Assembly: GCF_002743255.1 (NCBI RefSeq)
Contig: NZ_PDYY01000008.1
Coordinates: 98,415 to 162,414, forward strand
Direction: 5' to 3'
Length of the DNA stretch: 64,000 nucleotides
Source of the DNA: Sporosarcina sp. P2
GTDB taxonomy: Bacteria; Bacillota; Bacilli; Bacillales_A; Planococcaceae
Part shown: positions 25,096 through 33,597 of the stretch, piece after piece
How positions within the stretch are numbered: the stretch's first letter is position 1
How the letters are laid out: each line of letters starts with the position of its first letter
Notes under the pieces: model-generated
Told to the model about the DNA's origin: nothing
Databases searched by the model: none
What the model saw: the letters and a program-made list of their open reading frames with translations, nothing else
Program-made: the position numbers and the translations under genes

Positions 25096-28000
25096 ATGAA
25101 GAGGTTAATAGTGATTGTGATGATTTTGATATTTTTACTCATTGTACCTGTAGGATTATGGTTTTTGAAAGACAATCAACCGATGAAAGTAGCCATTATA
25201 GATAAATCAGCAGTGGAAAATTTACATACAAAACATCTTGGGGTTAGTTGGGTATTGAATTATGCAAAAGTAAAAGCTTCGCATAACAAACCATTTGATC
25301 CTGCGCGGGACTATTATGGCGGATTCACAGCAGTAGAAGGAAAGGGTATTTCAGAGTTGAATCCATTACCACAAGATTATGTGGAGAAAGATATCATTTA
25401 CTTGGCAAATACAGACAGTATCGATGAACGTACAGTAGAAACGAAAGATCCTGTGCTTGCAGCCTACGAGGATGATCATGGCGGACTACAAGAAGTAGAA
25501 TGGCAACGAATAGTGAAAAGACTTAATTCAAAAAAGCCTTCGTTGTTTATAGCGGAGTATAATTCGTTTTCTGCCCCCACTTCAGAAAAAGTACGTACAC
25601 ATGTTGAAGATCGAATGGGATTAAAGTTTTCTGGTTGGCAAGGTCGTTATATGGAAGAACTTGATCCACAAAAAAATGCAGAGTTGCAAAGCATTCTTTC
25701 CGAACAATTAGCAGAGTGGACATATAGTGGGCCTGGTTTTCTGTTAATGAATAATACTACAGGGGAAGTTCTTGCATTGAAAAAAAGTGAAGAATTTTCA
25801 AACGAAGGTATTCAGCTCACATTTACGGACATCGGTACGGAACGATTAAACGTCACAGGTTCGCATCGCTTTCATTCCTGGTTCGATATCGTTACAGCGG
25901 AGCAAGGTGAATCATTAGCGGTGTATGAGTGGAATCTTACTGGAAAAGGAAAAAAGCTGTTAGATGAAAAAGGAATCCCTACTCAATTCGATGCAGTGAT
26001 TCGTCACACATCCGGTGTTTCGGAGAGCATGTATTTTTCTGGCGATTTCAGCAGTGTGGAAAATGTCCCTTCTATATATCAAGTAAAAGGAATAGCAAAA
26101 GTCTATGCAACGATTCAAAGATCCCCTGAGAAAACATTCTTCTGGTCAGCTTATGTACCTATGATGCAAGGGGTCCTAGCAAAGTTCGGTCAGGTGGAGG
26201 CAAAGGATGTTAAAGAATCGAAGCATGACGGAGTACAGATGACATCACGAATGAATGGAAAGTATTTGGAGGTTCTTTCAGAAGGGAAATGGACTCCGAT
26301 GAGCGTGAAAGGTGTAAATATTGGAATGGGGAAACCGGGAGCATTTCCTGGAGAAGCTGCTATCACAGAAGAAGAATATTACAGATGGTTCGAAGCTATT
26401 GGCGAGATGAACGCCAATACTATACGCGTCTACACGCTTCATCCACCTGACTTTTATCACGCATTAAAAGCGTATAACGATGTACACGATACACCTATAT
26501 ATGTCATGCATGGTGTATGGATTAATGAAGAAAAACTGGAAGAATCCTTGGATGCTTTTGAAAAAGAGAATTTGAAAGACTTCCAAAATGAAATGGTTCA
26601 ACTTGTCGATGTCATTCACGGAAATGCTACTGTACCGCCACGTCCTGGTCATGCATCTGGTGTGTACGATGCGGATATTTCCCAATGGGTCACAGCATGG
26701 ATGATTGGAATCGAATGGTATCCATTCATGGTGGAAAACACGAATAAGTTATATCCTGATTTAGGAGAATATAATGGAAAGTATTTTGAAACAAAAGGTG
26801 CTGCTGCATTTGAATATTGGCTGGCGGAACAAATGGATATCCTAGTCTCGCATGAAGTGAGTAACTACCAGCAAATTCGACCGATGAGCTTCGTCAACTG
26901 GGTTACAACAGATATGTTGACACACCCTTCCGTTTCATCTAGTCAGGAAGATCTCGTATCCGTTAATCCAAATCTACTCTACACTAAAGGCGAGATGGAT
27001 AAGGCGGGTCAATTTGCTTCATATCATGTATATCCATATTATCCAGATTTTTTGAACTACGAGAAAAAATATCATGAATTTATTGATTTCAGAGGCCAGA
27101 AGAATAACTACGCTGGCTATTTAAAAGATTTACATGAAGCACATCGAATACCGATTCTGATTTCAGAATTTGGGATTCCTGCCTCGAGAGGAAAAGCACA
27201 TGAAAATCCATTTGGTTGGAACCAAGGTTTTATATCGGAAGACCAACAAGGTGAAATATTGACGCATTTATATGAAGATATATTGCATGAAAATTTAATG
27301 GGTGGACTAGTGTTTTCATGGCAAGATGAGTGGTTTAAACGAACATGGAACACAGCAGAATATGATAATCCAGATCGTCGTCCTTACTGGTCTAACACAC
27401 AAACGAATGAACAAAAATTCGGTCTGCTGAGCTTTGATCCGTTGAAAATAAAAGTGGCAGGATATGAAGAGGAATGGACAAGAGAACCGATGTACAAGAA
27501 CAAGCAAGGTACGCTTGAGAAAATGTATGTAGATCATGACGAGACCTTTTTGTACATTCGGATAGATTATGATGAATCCAAAATAGGTGCAACGGACGTC
27601 GTAAATATTCTCTTTGACACGATACCAGGACGTGGAATTACACGCGCTAGTAGAATAGAGGGTATACAATTTACTAATGGACTGGAGTTCATTGCTAAAA
27701 TTAACGGTGCCAAATCACGAATGTTGATTGATCCTCATTATGATCTGTTCCACCATGATTACGGTAAAGATGTAGGATATATTCCGAAAAAAGAAATGAA
27801 AAATCGAACGAATCAATTGATTCCTATGCAGTATGCGTTAAATAAAGAATATTTTGTCGCAAATGAAAAACGCACGATTCCATTCAGTTCCTATGAAACC
27901 GGAAAACTTCGGGAAGGAAATGGAGATCCCGATGCGACTGATTATGACTCGTTAGCAGATTATCATATGCGTGATGGCATGCTGGAGCTACGTATTCCAT

Positions 28001-28275
28001 GGATGTTGTTACAGGCAAAAGATCCAAGTACAAAAGAGTTTATCGAGAATCTGTTGGCGGATGGTACCAAAACAAGCATTCACATTGAGGAACTATTTAT
28101 TGGAGCGGTATTAACATCAAAAGATGGCAAAGTACTAGAGTCATTTCCTGCGCTTCATGACATGAAGTTGGATTCAATGAAAAGTTATACATGGGATAAT
28201 TGGCAAGTTCCGATGTATGAAGAACGATTGAAGAAATCTTATTATTATTTGCAAGATGCATTTAAAGCGAAGTGA
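25096..28275 (+). CDS. Large membrane-anchored glycoside-hydrolase-like protein
   Basis: A 1059-aa protein with one N-terminal membrane anchor (about 3-23) and the rest outside the cell. Residues 25-210 resemble an alpha/beta domain, and 210-400 are beta-rich. Residues about 400-810 look like a clan-A TIM barrel, beginning VKGVNIGMGKPGAFPGE. Candidate catalytic glutamates are Glu540 in MIGIEWYPF and Glu691 in ILISEFGIP, with VFSWQDEWFKRTWN after them. Residues about 830-1030 form a beta domain of the carbohydrate-binding/DOMON type (YVDHDETFLYIRIDYDE). I chose the ATG at 25096 so that the anchor starts the protein; its ribosome site is weak. Substrate unknown. Confidence 0.7.
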   Translation: MKRLIVIVMILIFLLIVPVGLWFLKDNQPMKVAIIDKSAVENLHTKHLGVSWVLNYAKVKASHNKPFDPARDYYGGFTAVEGKGISELNPLPQDYVEKDIIYLANTDSIDERTVETKDPVLAAYEDDHGGLQEVEWQRIVKRLNSKKPSLFIAEYNSFSAPTSEKVRTHVEDRMGLKFSGWQGRYMEELDPQKNAELQSILSEQLAEWTYSGPGFLLMNNTTGEVLALKKSEEFSNEGIQLTFTDIGTERLNVTGSHRFHSWFDIVTAEQGESLAVYEWNLTGKGKKLLDEKGIPTQFDAVIRHTSGVSESMYFSGDFSSVENVPSIYQVKGIAKVYATIQRSPEKTFFWSAYVPMMQGVLAKFGQVEAKDVKESKHDGVQMTSRMNGKYLEVLSEGKWTPMSVKGVNIGMGKPGAFPGEAAITEEEYYRWFEAIGEMNANTIRVYTLHPPDFYHALKAYNDVHDTPIYVMHGVWINEEKLEESLDAFEKENLKDFQNEMVQLVDVIHGNATVPPRPGHASGVYDADISQWVTAWMIGIEWYPFMVENTNKLYPDLGEYNGKYFETKGAAAFEYWLAEQMDILVSHEVSNYQQIRPMSFVNWVTTDMLTHPSVSSSQEDLVSVNPNLLYTKGEMDKAGQFASYHVYPYYPDFLNYEKKYHEFIDFRGQKNNYAGYLKDLHEAHRIPILISEFGIPASRGKAHENPFGWNQGFISEDQQGEILTHLYEDILHENLMGGLVFSWQDEWFKRTWNTAEYDNPDRRPYWSNTQTNEQKFGLLSFDPLKIKVAGYEEEWTREPMYKNKQGTLEKMYVDHDETFLYIRIDYDESKIGATDVVNILFDTIPGRGITRASRIEGIQFTNGLEFIAKINGAKSRMLIDPHYDLFHHDYGKDVGYIPKKEMKNRTNQLIPMQYALNKEYFVANEKRTIPFSSYETGKLREGNGDPDATDYDSLADYHMRDGMLELRIPWMLLQAKDPSTKEFIENLLADGTKTSIHIEELFIGAVLTSKDGKVLESFPALHDMKLDSMKSYTWDNWQVPMYEERLKKSYYYLQDAFKAK

Positions 28276-28294
28276 TGGAAAGATTCATATAAAT

Positions 28295-28333
28295 AAAGAA
28301 CAGAAGTCCATATGTGGTCTTCTGTTCTTTTTC
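28295..28333 (+). terminator. Rho-independent terminator
   Basis: Stem AAAGAACAGAAG / CTTCTGTTCTTT with a 12-base loop and TTTTT. Confidence 0.88.
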
Positions 28334-28514
28334 GTATAGTGAAATTTGATTACCAGGAAGATGTAAGTATTTTTAATTGAAATATTTAAAACACCTACAT
28401 TATTACTTATCAAAATTACATAATATGAACTGAAAATAAATGAACGTTTCCATAGTTTTATGATATAGTATGGAATGCATTTAAATTTAAAACAGCATAT
28501 TAATGGAGGAAATT

Positions 28515-30527
28515 ATGTCGGATCTAAAATTACCTACTAAAAGATTTAGACCCGAAATAGAAGGGGTACGGACGGTCGCAACGTTATTGATCGCCATTTA
28601 TCATATATGGTTTGGTAGGGTGTCTGGTGGAATCGATGTGTTCTTCGTTATTTCAGGCTATTTGATGACGTTATCCATTATCACGCGAATAGAACGAACG
28701 GGATCAGTGAATTTTGTCGAATATTTTCTGAGTTTAACGAGAAGGCTATTACCTCAAGCTACAGTAGTGTTAATATTCACAGGAATTTTTGCAGTGATTC
28801 TTTTGCCGAAGTTCGAATGGGGAGAAATCATCAGGCATATGATAGCTTCCACGTTTTATTTTGAAAACTGGCGGTTAGCATTAGATTCTGTCGACTATTT
28901 GGCGCAAGATAATTTACCTAGTCCGTTTCAACATTTTTGGTCACTCAGTGTGCAAGGTCAATTTTATCTCATCTGGCCTATTTTGCTAGCATCTATTTAT
29001 TATATTGCAAGAAAGCTTTTGAAAACACCTGTATATAAGACCTTACTCGGTTCGCTTATCATAGTATGTATAGGTTCACTTGCTTTTTCCGTCTATCAAA
29101 CAGATGTCAACCAGCCTTTTGCATACTTCAATACATTTACGAGGATATGGGAATTTAGTATCGGTGGAATTTTTGCTTTACTATCGCCATACCTGTTTTT
29201 CAATAAAAGATGGAGTGTGATTTTAGGGTGGCTAGGCCTTGCGATTATTGGATTTACTGGATTTTTGTTCCCAGTATCTACTGTGTTTCCTGGATATTTG
29301 GCTTTGATTCCTATTAGCGGAGTAATACTTATATTAATCGCCTCTGAAAGTATAACGATATATGGTGTCAATCGATTTTTAGCGACAAAGCCTCTGATCT
29401 ATCTCGGTAGTCTTACATATGGTGTGTATTTATGGCATTGGCCGTTGCTGATTTTCTATCGATCTTATATGAAAACAGAAACCGTGCCTATAGAAGATGG
29501 GATTTTACTATTGATGGCGACCTTTGTGTTGTCCATAATTTCTACTAAGTTATTAGAAAAACCTGTTCAAAAAATAGATCGAAATCATAAGAAAGTGAAA
29601 CTACTTGTCGTATTGTCTTCTATGTTAGTACTTGCATGTAGTTCAATATTTTCTATTTCGGCTTATATTGAAGTGGCAACCGCTAGTTCGAATATTGTCG
29701 ATGAACAAGAGTACCCTGGTGCTCAATCAGAAGAGTATGATATGAAAACCGTCTCTTATACAGACCTGATCCCAGCACCTTCAGAAATCAAAACAGATCT
29801 TCCGGCATTTTACAATGATTTGGAATGCCAGTCAGCAAACCTAACTGAAGTTAGAAAATGTTCTTATGGTGTATTGAAGGACTTTGACTTCACGTTAGCG
29901 CTCGTTGGTGGTTCGCATTCAGGTCATTGGTTCCCGGCTTTAATAGAATTGGCGGAAGAAATGAATTTTAAAATCGATTTATATAGTCATGATGGTTGCC
30001 GATTTACTAACGAAGATCCTAAAGGACACTTAACGAAAGCTTGTATTCCTTGGAATAGCAATTTAATTGATACGTTACTAGAAGATCCACCTGATTTGGT
30101 TTTCACAACAGCGACAGTGAATAAACATCCAAAAGTACCTCGAGGATTTATTAATCAGTGGAAAAAGCTTGAAGGCATTACTACCATTTTTGCGATACGG
30201 GATAATCCACGTATGCAAGAAAACATTCCAGTCTGCCTTGAACAGTCAGAGGATCCATTGGACTGTTCAGTACCAAGAGATCAAGCTATTGCAAAGGAAA
30301 CTCCGTGGAAAGTGACAGAAGGAATTCCATCGAATGTGTTTTTTGCAGACTTAACAGACTCATTTTGTGATGAGACAACTTGTTATCCTGTTATCGGAAA
30401 TATCATTGTCTATCGGGATGATAACCATATTACTGCACAATATGCAAAAACGTTAGCACCCGCATTAAAAGTACCGTTGCAGCAAGCATTTGATAGCTTA
30501 GGTAAAAACATACGCAATGATGAGTGA
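28515..30527 (+). CDS. Acyltransferase 3 / SGNH-domain O-acetyltransferase (OafA/OatA-like)
   Basis: A 670-aa protein with two parts. Residues about 10-375 are the multi-span Acyl_transf_3 domain (RPEIEGVRTVATLLIAIYH at the start, GGIDVFFVISGYLM, YLWHWPLLIFYRSYM). Residues about 430-660 are an extracytoplasmic SGNH domain with the nucleophile block LVGGSHSGHW, an Asn-containing segment and the C-terminal DDNHIT block (Asp-x-x-His). Such proteins move acetyl groups across the membrane onto wall, peptidoglycan or capsule sugars. The ATG at 28515 follows GGAGG by five bases. Confidence 0.88.
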   Translation: MSDLKLPTKRFRPEIEGVRTVATLLIAIYHIWFGRVSGGIDVFFVISGYLMTLSIITRIERTGSVNFVEYFLSLTRRLLPQATVVLIFTGIFAVILLPKFEWGEIIRHMIASTFYFENWRLALDSVDYLAQDNLPSPFQHFWSLSVQGQFYLIWPILLASIYYIARKLLKTPVYKTLLGSLIIVCIGSLAFSVYQTDVNQPFAYFNTFTRIWEFSIGGIFALLSPYLFFNKRWSVILGWLGLAIIGFTGFLFPVSTVFPGYLALIPISGVILILIASESITIYGVNRFLATKPLIYLGSLTYGVYLWHWPLLIFYRSYMKTETVPIEDGILLLMATFVLSIISTKLLEKPVQKIDRNHKKVKLLVVLSSMLVLACSSIFSISAYIEVATASSNIVDEQEYPGAQSEEYDMKTVSYTDLIPAPSEIKTDLPAFYNDLECQSANLTEVRKCSYGVLKDFDFTLALVGGSHSGHWFPALIELAEEMNFKIDLYSHDGCRFTNEDPKGHLTKACIPWNSNLIDTLLEDPPDLVFTTATVNKHPKVPRGFINQWKKLEGITTIFAIRDNPRMQENIPVCLEQSEDPLDCSVPRDQAIAKETPWKVTEGIPSNVFFADLTDSFCDETTCYPVIGNIIVYRDDNHITAQYAKTLAPALKVPLQQAFDSLGKNIRNDE

Positions 30528-30612
30528 TTGGTTTGACTTGAACGTTGTATAGTTCATTTAGATACGGGAAAGCTATTATATAGAAAGAAAACTTCAAAAA
30601 GGAGTGTATATG

Positions 30613-30834
30613 ATGGCGAAAAACTATCCGAAACCGAATGATTCTGCTGATAACAAAGTACGACTGAAGAAGACAATCAGTAATATGGAGGCAGCAGAAG
30701 ATGCGATGAAGTTTGCGGAGGGCAAGGAGTTCGAACAGATTAAGAAGAAAAATGAACGTAGGGCAGAAAGTATCGAGGATTTAAAAGAAGAAATTATTGA
30801 AGAAGACAAGTCACGGATCAATGGTTATTTATAA
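30613..30834 (+). CDS. tlp: Small acid-soluble spore protein Tlp
   Basis: A 73-aa hydrophilic protein matching the Tlp family of spore proteins: SADNKVRLKKTISNMEAAEDAMKFAEGKE, then IKKKNERRAESIEDLKEEI and the C-terminal RINGYL. Tlp is made in the forespore in B. subtilis. AAAGGAG precedes two adjacent ATGs (30610 and 30613). It is monocistronic with its own terminator and is the clearest sign that the host sporulates. Confidence 0.88.
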   Translation: MAKNYPKPNDSADNKVRLKKTISNMEAAEDAMKFAEGKEFEQIKKKNERRAESIEDLKEEIIEEDKSRINGYL

Positions 30835-30859
30835 ATAATTTGCTACGAAAAAAGGTTGG

Positions 30860-30886
30860 CCCTCACTTATAGAAGTGAGGGTTTTT
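30860..30886 (+). terminator. Terminator of tlp
   Basis: CCCTCACTT / AAGTGAGGG stem with a short loop and TTTTT. Confidence 0.88.
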
Positions 30887-30998
30887 GCTGTTGAATGAGG
30901 GATATATAAGCAAAAAAGAGGAATCAGTTCAGTGCGCTGTATAGAATAGAAGGATCTAATATATTTCAAGATTTTTGTATACAAGGAGAGAATATAAA

Positions 30999-31325
30999 GT
31001 GAAACGAATAAAAAAGATCGACGAGTGGCGGGAATTACTTGAAAAGTCAGATGAGCAACCATTTCTGTTGTTTAAATCAAGCATGACATCTATTAGTAGT
31101 TTGGCAGCTAAAAAAGAATTGGATGGACTTCGTACGGAATTGCCTATTTACATCGTTATTACACAGGTGAGTAAAAAGCTTTCAACGGCTATTGAATCAG
31201 ATCTAGGTGTTCCTCACGAAATTCCACAACTTTTGATTTTAAAAGATCAGCGAGCTATTTGGCAAGCCACTCATTATCAAATCAAAGAACAGATAGTATT
31301 GGATGCCATACAAGAGTATGTCTAA
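30999..31325 (+). CDS. YtxJ-family protein lacking the redox cysteine
   Basis: A 108-aa thioredoxin-fold protein of the YtxJ (bacillithiol-system) family, recognisable from IDEWRELLEKSDEQPFLLFK, the segment IESDLGVPHEIPQLLILKD and the ending WQATHYQI. In family members as I know them a TTCPIS-type redox motif follows the first strand. Here that site reads SMTSIS and the whole protein contains no cysteine. I prefer the GTG at 30999, ten bases after AAGGAGAG, over the ATG at 30975 upstream of that site. It may be a non-catalytic paralogue or an early-stage decayed gene. Confidence 0.7.
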   Translation: MKRIKKIDEWRELLEKSDEQPFLLFKSSMTSISSLAAKKELDGLRTELPIYIVITQVSKKLSTAIESDLGVPHEIPQLLILKDQRAIWQATHYQIKEQIVLDAIQEYV

Positions 31326-31354
31326 GATACGGAAAAATTTTGGATGAGTCTTTC

Positions 31355-31500
31355 CTAGGGCATATGGAAACGTGCATGGACATTTTTACATACATGGACG
31401 ATAAATAGTAGAATGGAAATCGCAAATGTACTGCCGCCACCCCACACACAAATTTGAACAAGAACATCGACAGACCGAGTGCTAGCTGTACGATGAACAT
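31355..31500 (-). pseudogene. Possible frameshifted small membrane protein gene
   Basis: On the minus strand MFIVQLALGLSMFLFKFV joins, after a two-base shift within a TGTGTG repeat, to WGGGSTFAISILLFIVHV and ends at NVHARFHMP. The joined product would be a compact two-helix membrane protein; unjoined, the frame runs on into non-membrane sequence. The ribosome site is weak. Tentative. Confidence 0.3.
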
Positions 31501-31592
31501 ACCTGTGATATATAGGACTGCTATATAGTCAGGTATTCAGATTACTGTAATGGAACAGTTAGTAATAGAAAATAGTAAAGGGAGTTTCTAAA

Positions 31593-32249
31593 ATGGGAAA
31601 TGTGTTCCCGAGAATATATGACATAGCCATGAAGCCACTAGAAGTAACTCGATTTAAAAAGGTTCGAACAGAATTAATCCGTAATGCACAAGGAAATGTA
31701 TTAGAGATCGGCTCAGGTACTGGTATAAATTTTCCATATTATCGGCAGGCAAAACATGTAACAGCAATCGAACCGAATCCGGAGATGAGTCGCAGAGCTA
31801 CGAGAAGAGGACGGAATGCACATGTTCCCATTACTTTATATGAGGCAAGTGCAGAATCATTACCATTTGCCGATCATACATTTGACACGGTAATCTCGAC
31901 TTTAGTATTTTGTACAATACCTAATCCACTACGCGCATTAAAAGAAATTCAACGTGTTAGCAAGCCGAATGCGACTCTATTATTTTTCGAACACGTCAAA
32001 CTCGAGCAGCCGGGCTTTGCTAAAGCACAAGATCTAATAAATCCGATATGGGAAAAGGTTTGCGATGGCTGCCAATTAAACCGAAACACTCTTTCACTTA
32101 TCATCAATTCAGGTATATGTGTAGAAGAGATTGAACCACTCTATGGAGGCTTGTTTTTATCTATCATCGGAAGGAAGTTAGAGCATGAAAAAACTAATTA
32201 TACTAGCCTTGGCAACGGTTTTCCTACTCGCTGCATGCGGGAAAAATAA
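31593..32249 (+). CDS. Class I SAM-dependent methyltransferase
   Basis: A 218-aa Methyltransf_11-type protein. Motif I is VLEIGSGTGINFPYY, followed by AIEPNPEMSRRA, SAESLPFADHTFDTVIST and a post-core LLFFEHVK. These resemble the small phospholipid/quinone-type methyltransferases of Bacillales, but the substrate cannot be inferred. Its last 65 bases overlap the next gene in another frame, giving an unusual tail (NYTSLGNGFPTRCMREK), so the original stop may have been lost. Confidence 0.8.
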   Translation: MGNVFPRIYDIAMKPLEVTRFKKVRTELIRNAQGNVLEIGSGTGINFPYYRQAKHVTAIEPNPEMSRRATRRGRNAHVPITLYEASAESLPFADHTFDTVISTLVFCTIPNPLRALKEIQRVSKPNATLLFFEHVKLEQPGFAKAQDLINPIWEKVCDGCQLNRNTLSLIINSGICVEEIEPLYGGLFLSIIGRKLEHEKTNYTSLGNGFPTRCMREK

Positions 32250-32565
32250 GGTCGACGAATCTGCTGCTAAAGAGTATATTAAGAAATCGAAAGAGGCGAT
32301 TACGCTATTCAACGAAGAGAAATTTGATGAAATGCGTACAATGTTTGATGCAACGATGAAAGATGCGTTATCTGTAGAGCAATTACAAGAAGTAGCCGAT
32401 ATTGTAAAGGAATCCGGCGATTTCGTCAGTTTTGAAAAAGAGTCTGTTACCAAAAAAGAGCAATACTTTGTTGCAACAATTGCTGCGAAATACATAGAGG
32501 ACAATAGAGTATACACTATTACATTGGATGAACAGCAACGAGTCGCAGGATTTTTCGTGAAATAA
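32185..32565 (+). CDS. DUF3887-type lipoprotein
   Basis: A 126-aa lipoprotein (signal MKKLIILALATVFLLAAC) whose mature part has the small alpha/beta layout AKEYIKKSKEAITLFNEEKFDEM...DVVKESGDF-like and ITLDEQQRVAGFFVK seen in DUF3887 proteins. A strong GGAAGGAAG site lies inside the upstream methyltransferase gene, with which it is co-transcribed. Function unknown. Confidence 0.75.
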   Translation: MKKLIILALATVFLLAACGKNKVDESAAKEYIKKSKEAITLFNEEKFDEMRTMFDATMKDALSVEQLQEVADIVKESGDFVSFEKESVTKKEQYFVATIAAKYIEDNRVYTITLDEQQRVAGFFVK

Positions 32566-32578
32566 GTACAATAATTGA

Positions 32579-32617
32579 AGCTCTAACGGAAATGGGTCAC
32601 TTCTAGTTAGGGTTTTT
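32579..32617 (+). terminator. Weak terminator after the DUF3887 gene
   Basis: Seven-base stem CTCTAAC / GTTAGGG (one G-U pair) with a large loop followed by TTTTTC. Confidence 0.55.
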
Positions 32618-32724
32618 CTCTTTCATGGTGCCAAGGATGAAGGGTGTAAATTAAAAATTCTATTGATATTTATTAATAAGCTTTGCGATATGCATAGAAT
32701 AACTTAAAACGTCTAATGATTGTC

Positions 32725-32895
32725 TGGTTAAAAGAGATGGAGATTGATGAGCTAGAAAATGAGAAAGCTCTGCATTACTTTCTTATACGGATCAGTTAAA
32801 AGAAGCAACAAAAGATGCGGGTTTTGTATGAAAAAAGGTACAAAGTGATCAATGTTTCGGAAGGTATGTCTACTTGGAAAGAACCAGTGGAATGA
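32725..32895 (+). pseudogene. Rhodanese-domain gene remnant
   Basis: The 3' end, in frame from 32821 to the TGA at 32893, reads VLYEKRYKVINVSEGMSTWKEPVE, the usual last strand and helix of a single-domain rhodanese (GMSTWKGP-type ending). Further 5' a segment reading KEMEIDELENE resembles the domain start. The region between is far too short and includes a stop, and the active-site cysteine loop is absent. This is an internally deleted, non-functional copy. Confidence 0.55.
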
Positions 32896-32939
32896 TGAAG
32901 GGATAGGCGACGGAATGCTACCGTCGCTTTTGTAAATGC

Positions 32940-33455
32940 TTACTCTGTTGGTGGGCCTATTAATTGCGTAGGGGAAATATCATTCACAGCGGTTGCCCAT
33001 TGTTGTTCATTTATTCCATACGAGTAGGCAAAAACGTCAGTTGGTGTAGCAGTCAGAATATCGGAACCTAAGACGACCTCTGGAGTATTTGCGTTAAATA
33101 TACCTTGCAGATGCGTATCATCGGTATGTGCAATTTGGTAATGCCACCATCCTTGAGGAATATTAACGACTTGACCTACTTTAATCGTATAATGTTGAAA
33201 AAGTTTCGTGTCAATATTCATAATAGAAATAGTAGCAGAGCCTGAAACGCAGTAGGTCAGCTCGGAAGCATTTGGATGATAATGAGGTTCAATGATGTGA
33301 TCTTTACTGAGGAAGATATCCAACATCGACAAATCATCCAATGTGTTTAGTTGCTTGTTGCTTAGAATATTAATAAAGTTCTTTTCATTTTTCTTGAAAA
33401 AGGGACTAATATTCAAATCCGCTGCGTAATCGGGATTATTTGAAATCATTTTCAT
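32940..33455 (-). CDS. Cupin domain protein (oxalate decarboxylase-like single domain)
   Basis: A 171-aa single-cupin protein. The first cupin motif PHYHPNASELTYCVSGSA carries the two His and the Glu of a metal site, and the second, VVNIPQGWWHYQIA, carries the third His. This pattern is closest to germin/oxalate-decarboxylase cupins. The ATG at 33455 has AAAGG four bases upstream; the longer frame to 33650 overlaps the divergent promoter. Substrate unknown. It is divergent from the flavoprotein gene. Confidence 0.75.
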   Translation of the reverse strand: MKMISNNPDYAADLNISPFFKKNEKNFINILSNKQLNTLDDLSMLDIFLSKDHIIEPHYHPNASELTYCVSGSATISIMNIDTKLFQHYTIKVGQVVNIPQGWWHYQIAHTDDTHLQGIFNANTPEVVLGSDILTATPTDVFAYSYGINEQQWATAVNDISPTQLIGPPTE

Positions 33456-33597
33456 CCGACCTTTCCTGTTTGCTGTTATATAGTATGTACGTAGGAACGT
33501 AACGTGAATTGAATTGTATACTGGTCTCCAAGTGTGATAAAGGTCAATAAAGGGTAATGGATATAGAATGAGCAAGAATAGGTGGAGGAGATAAAGT

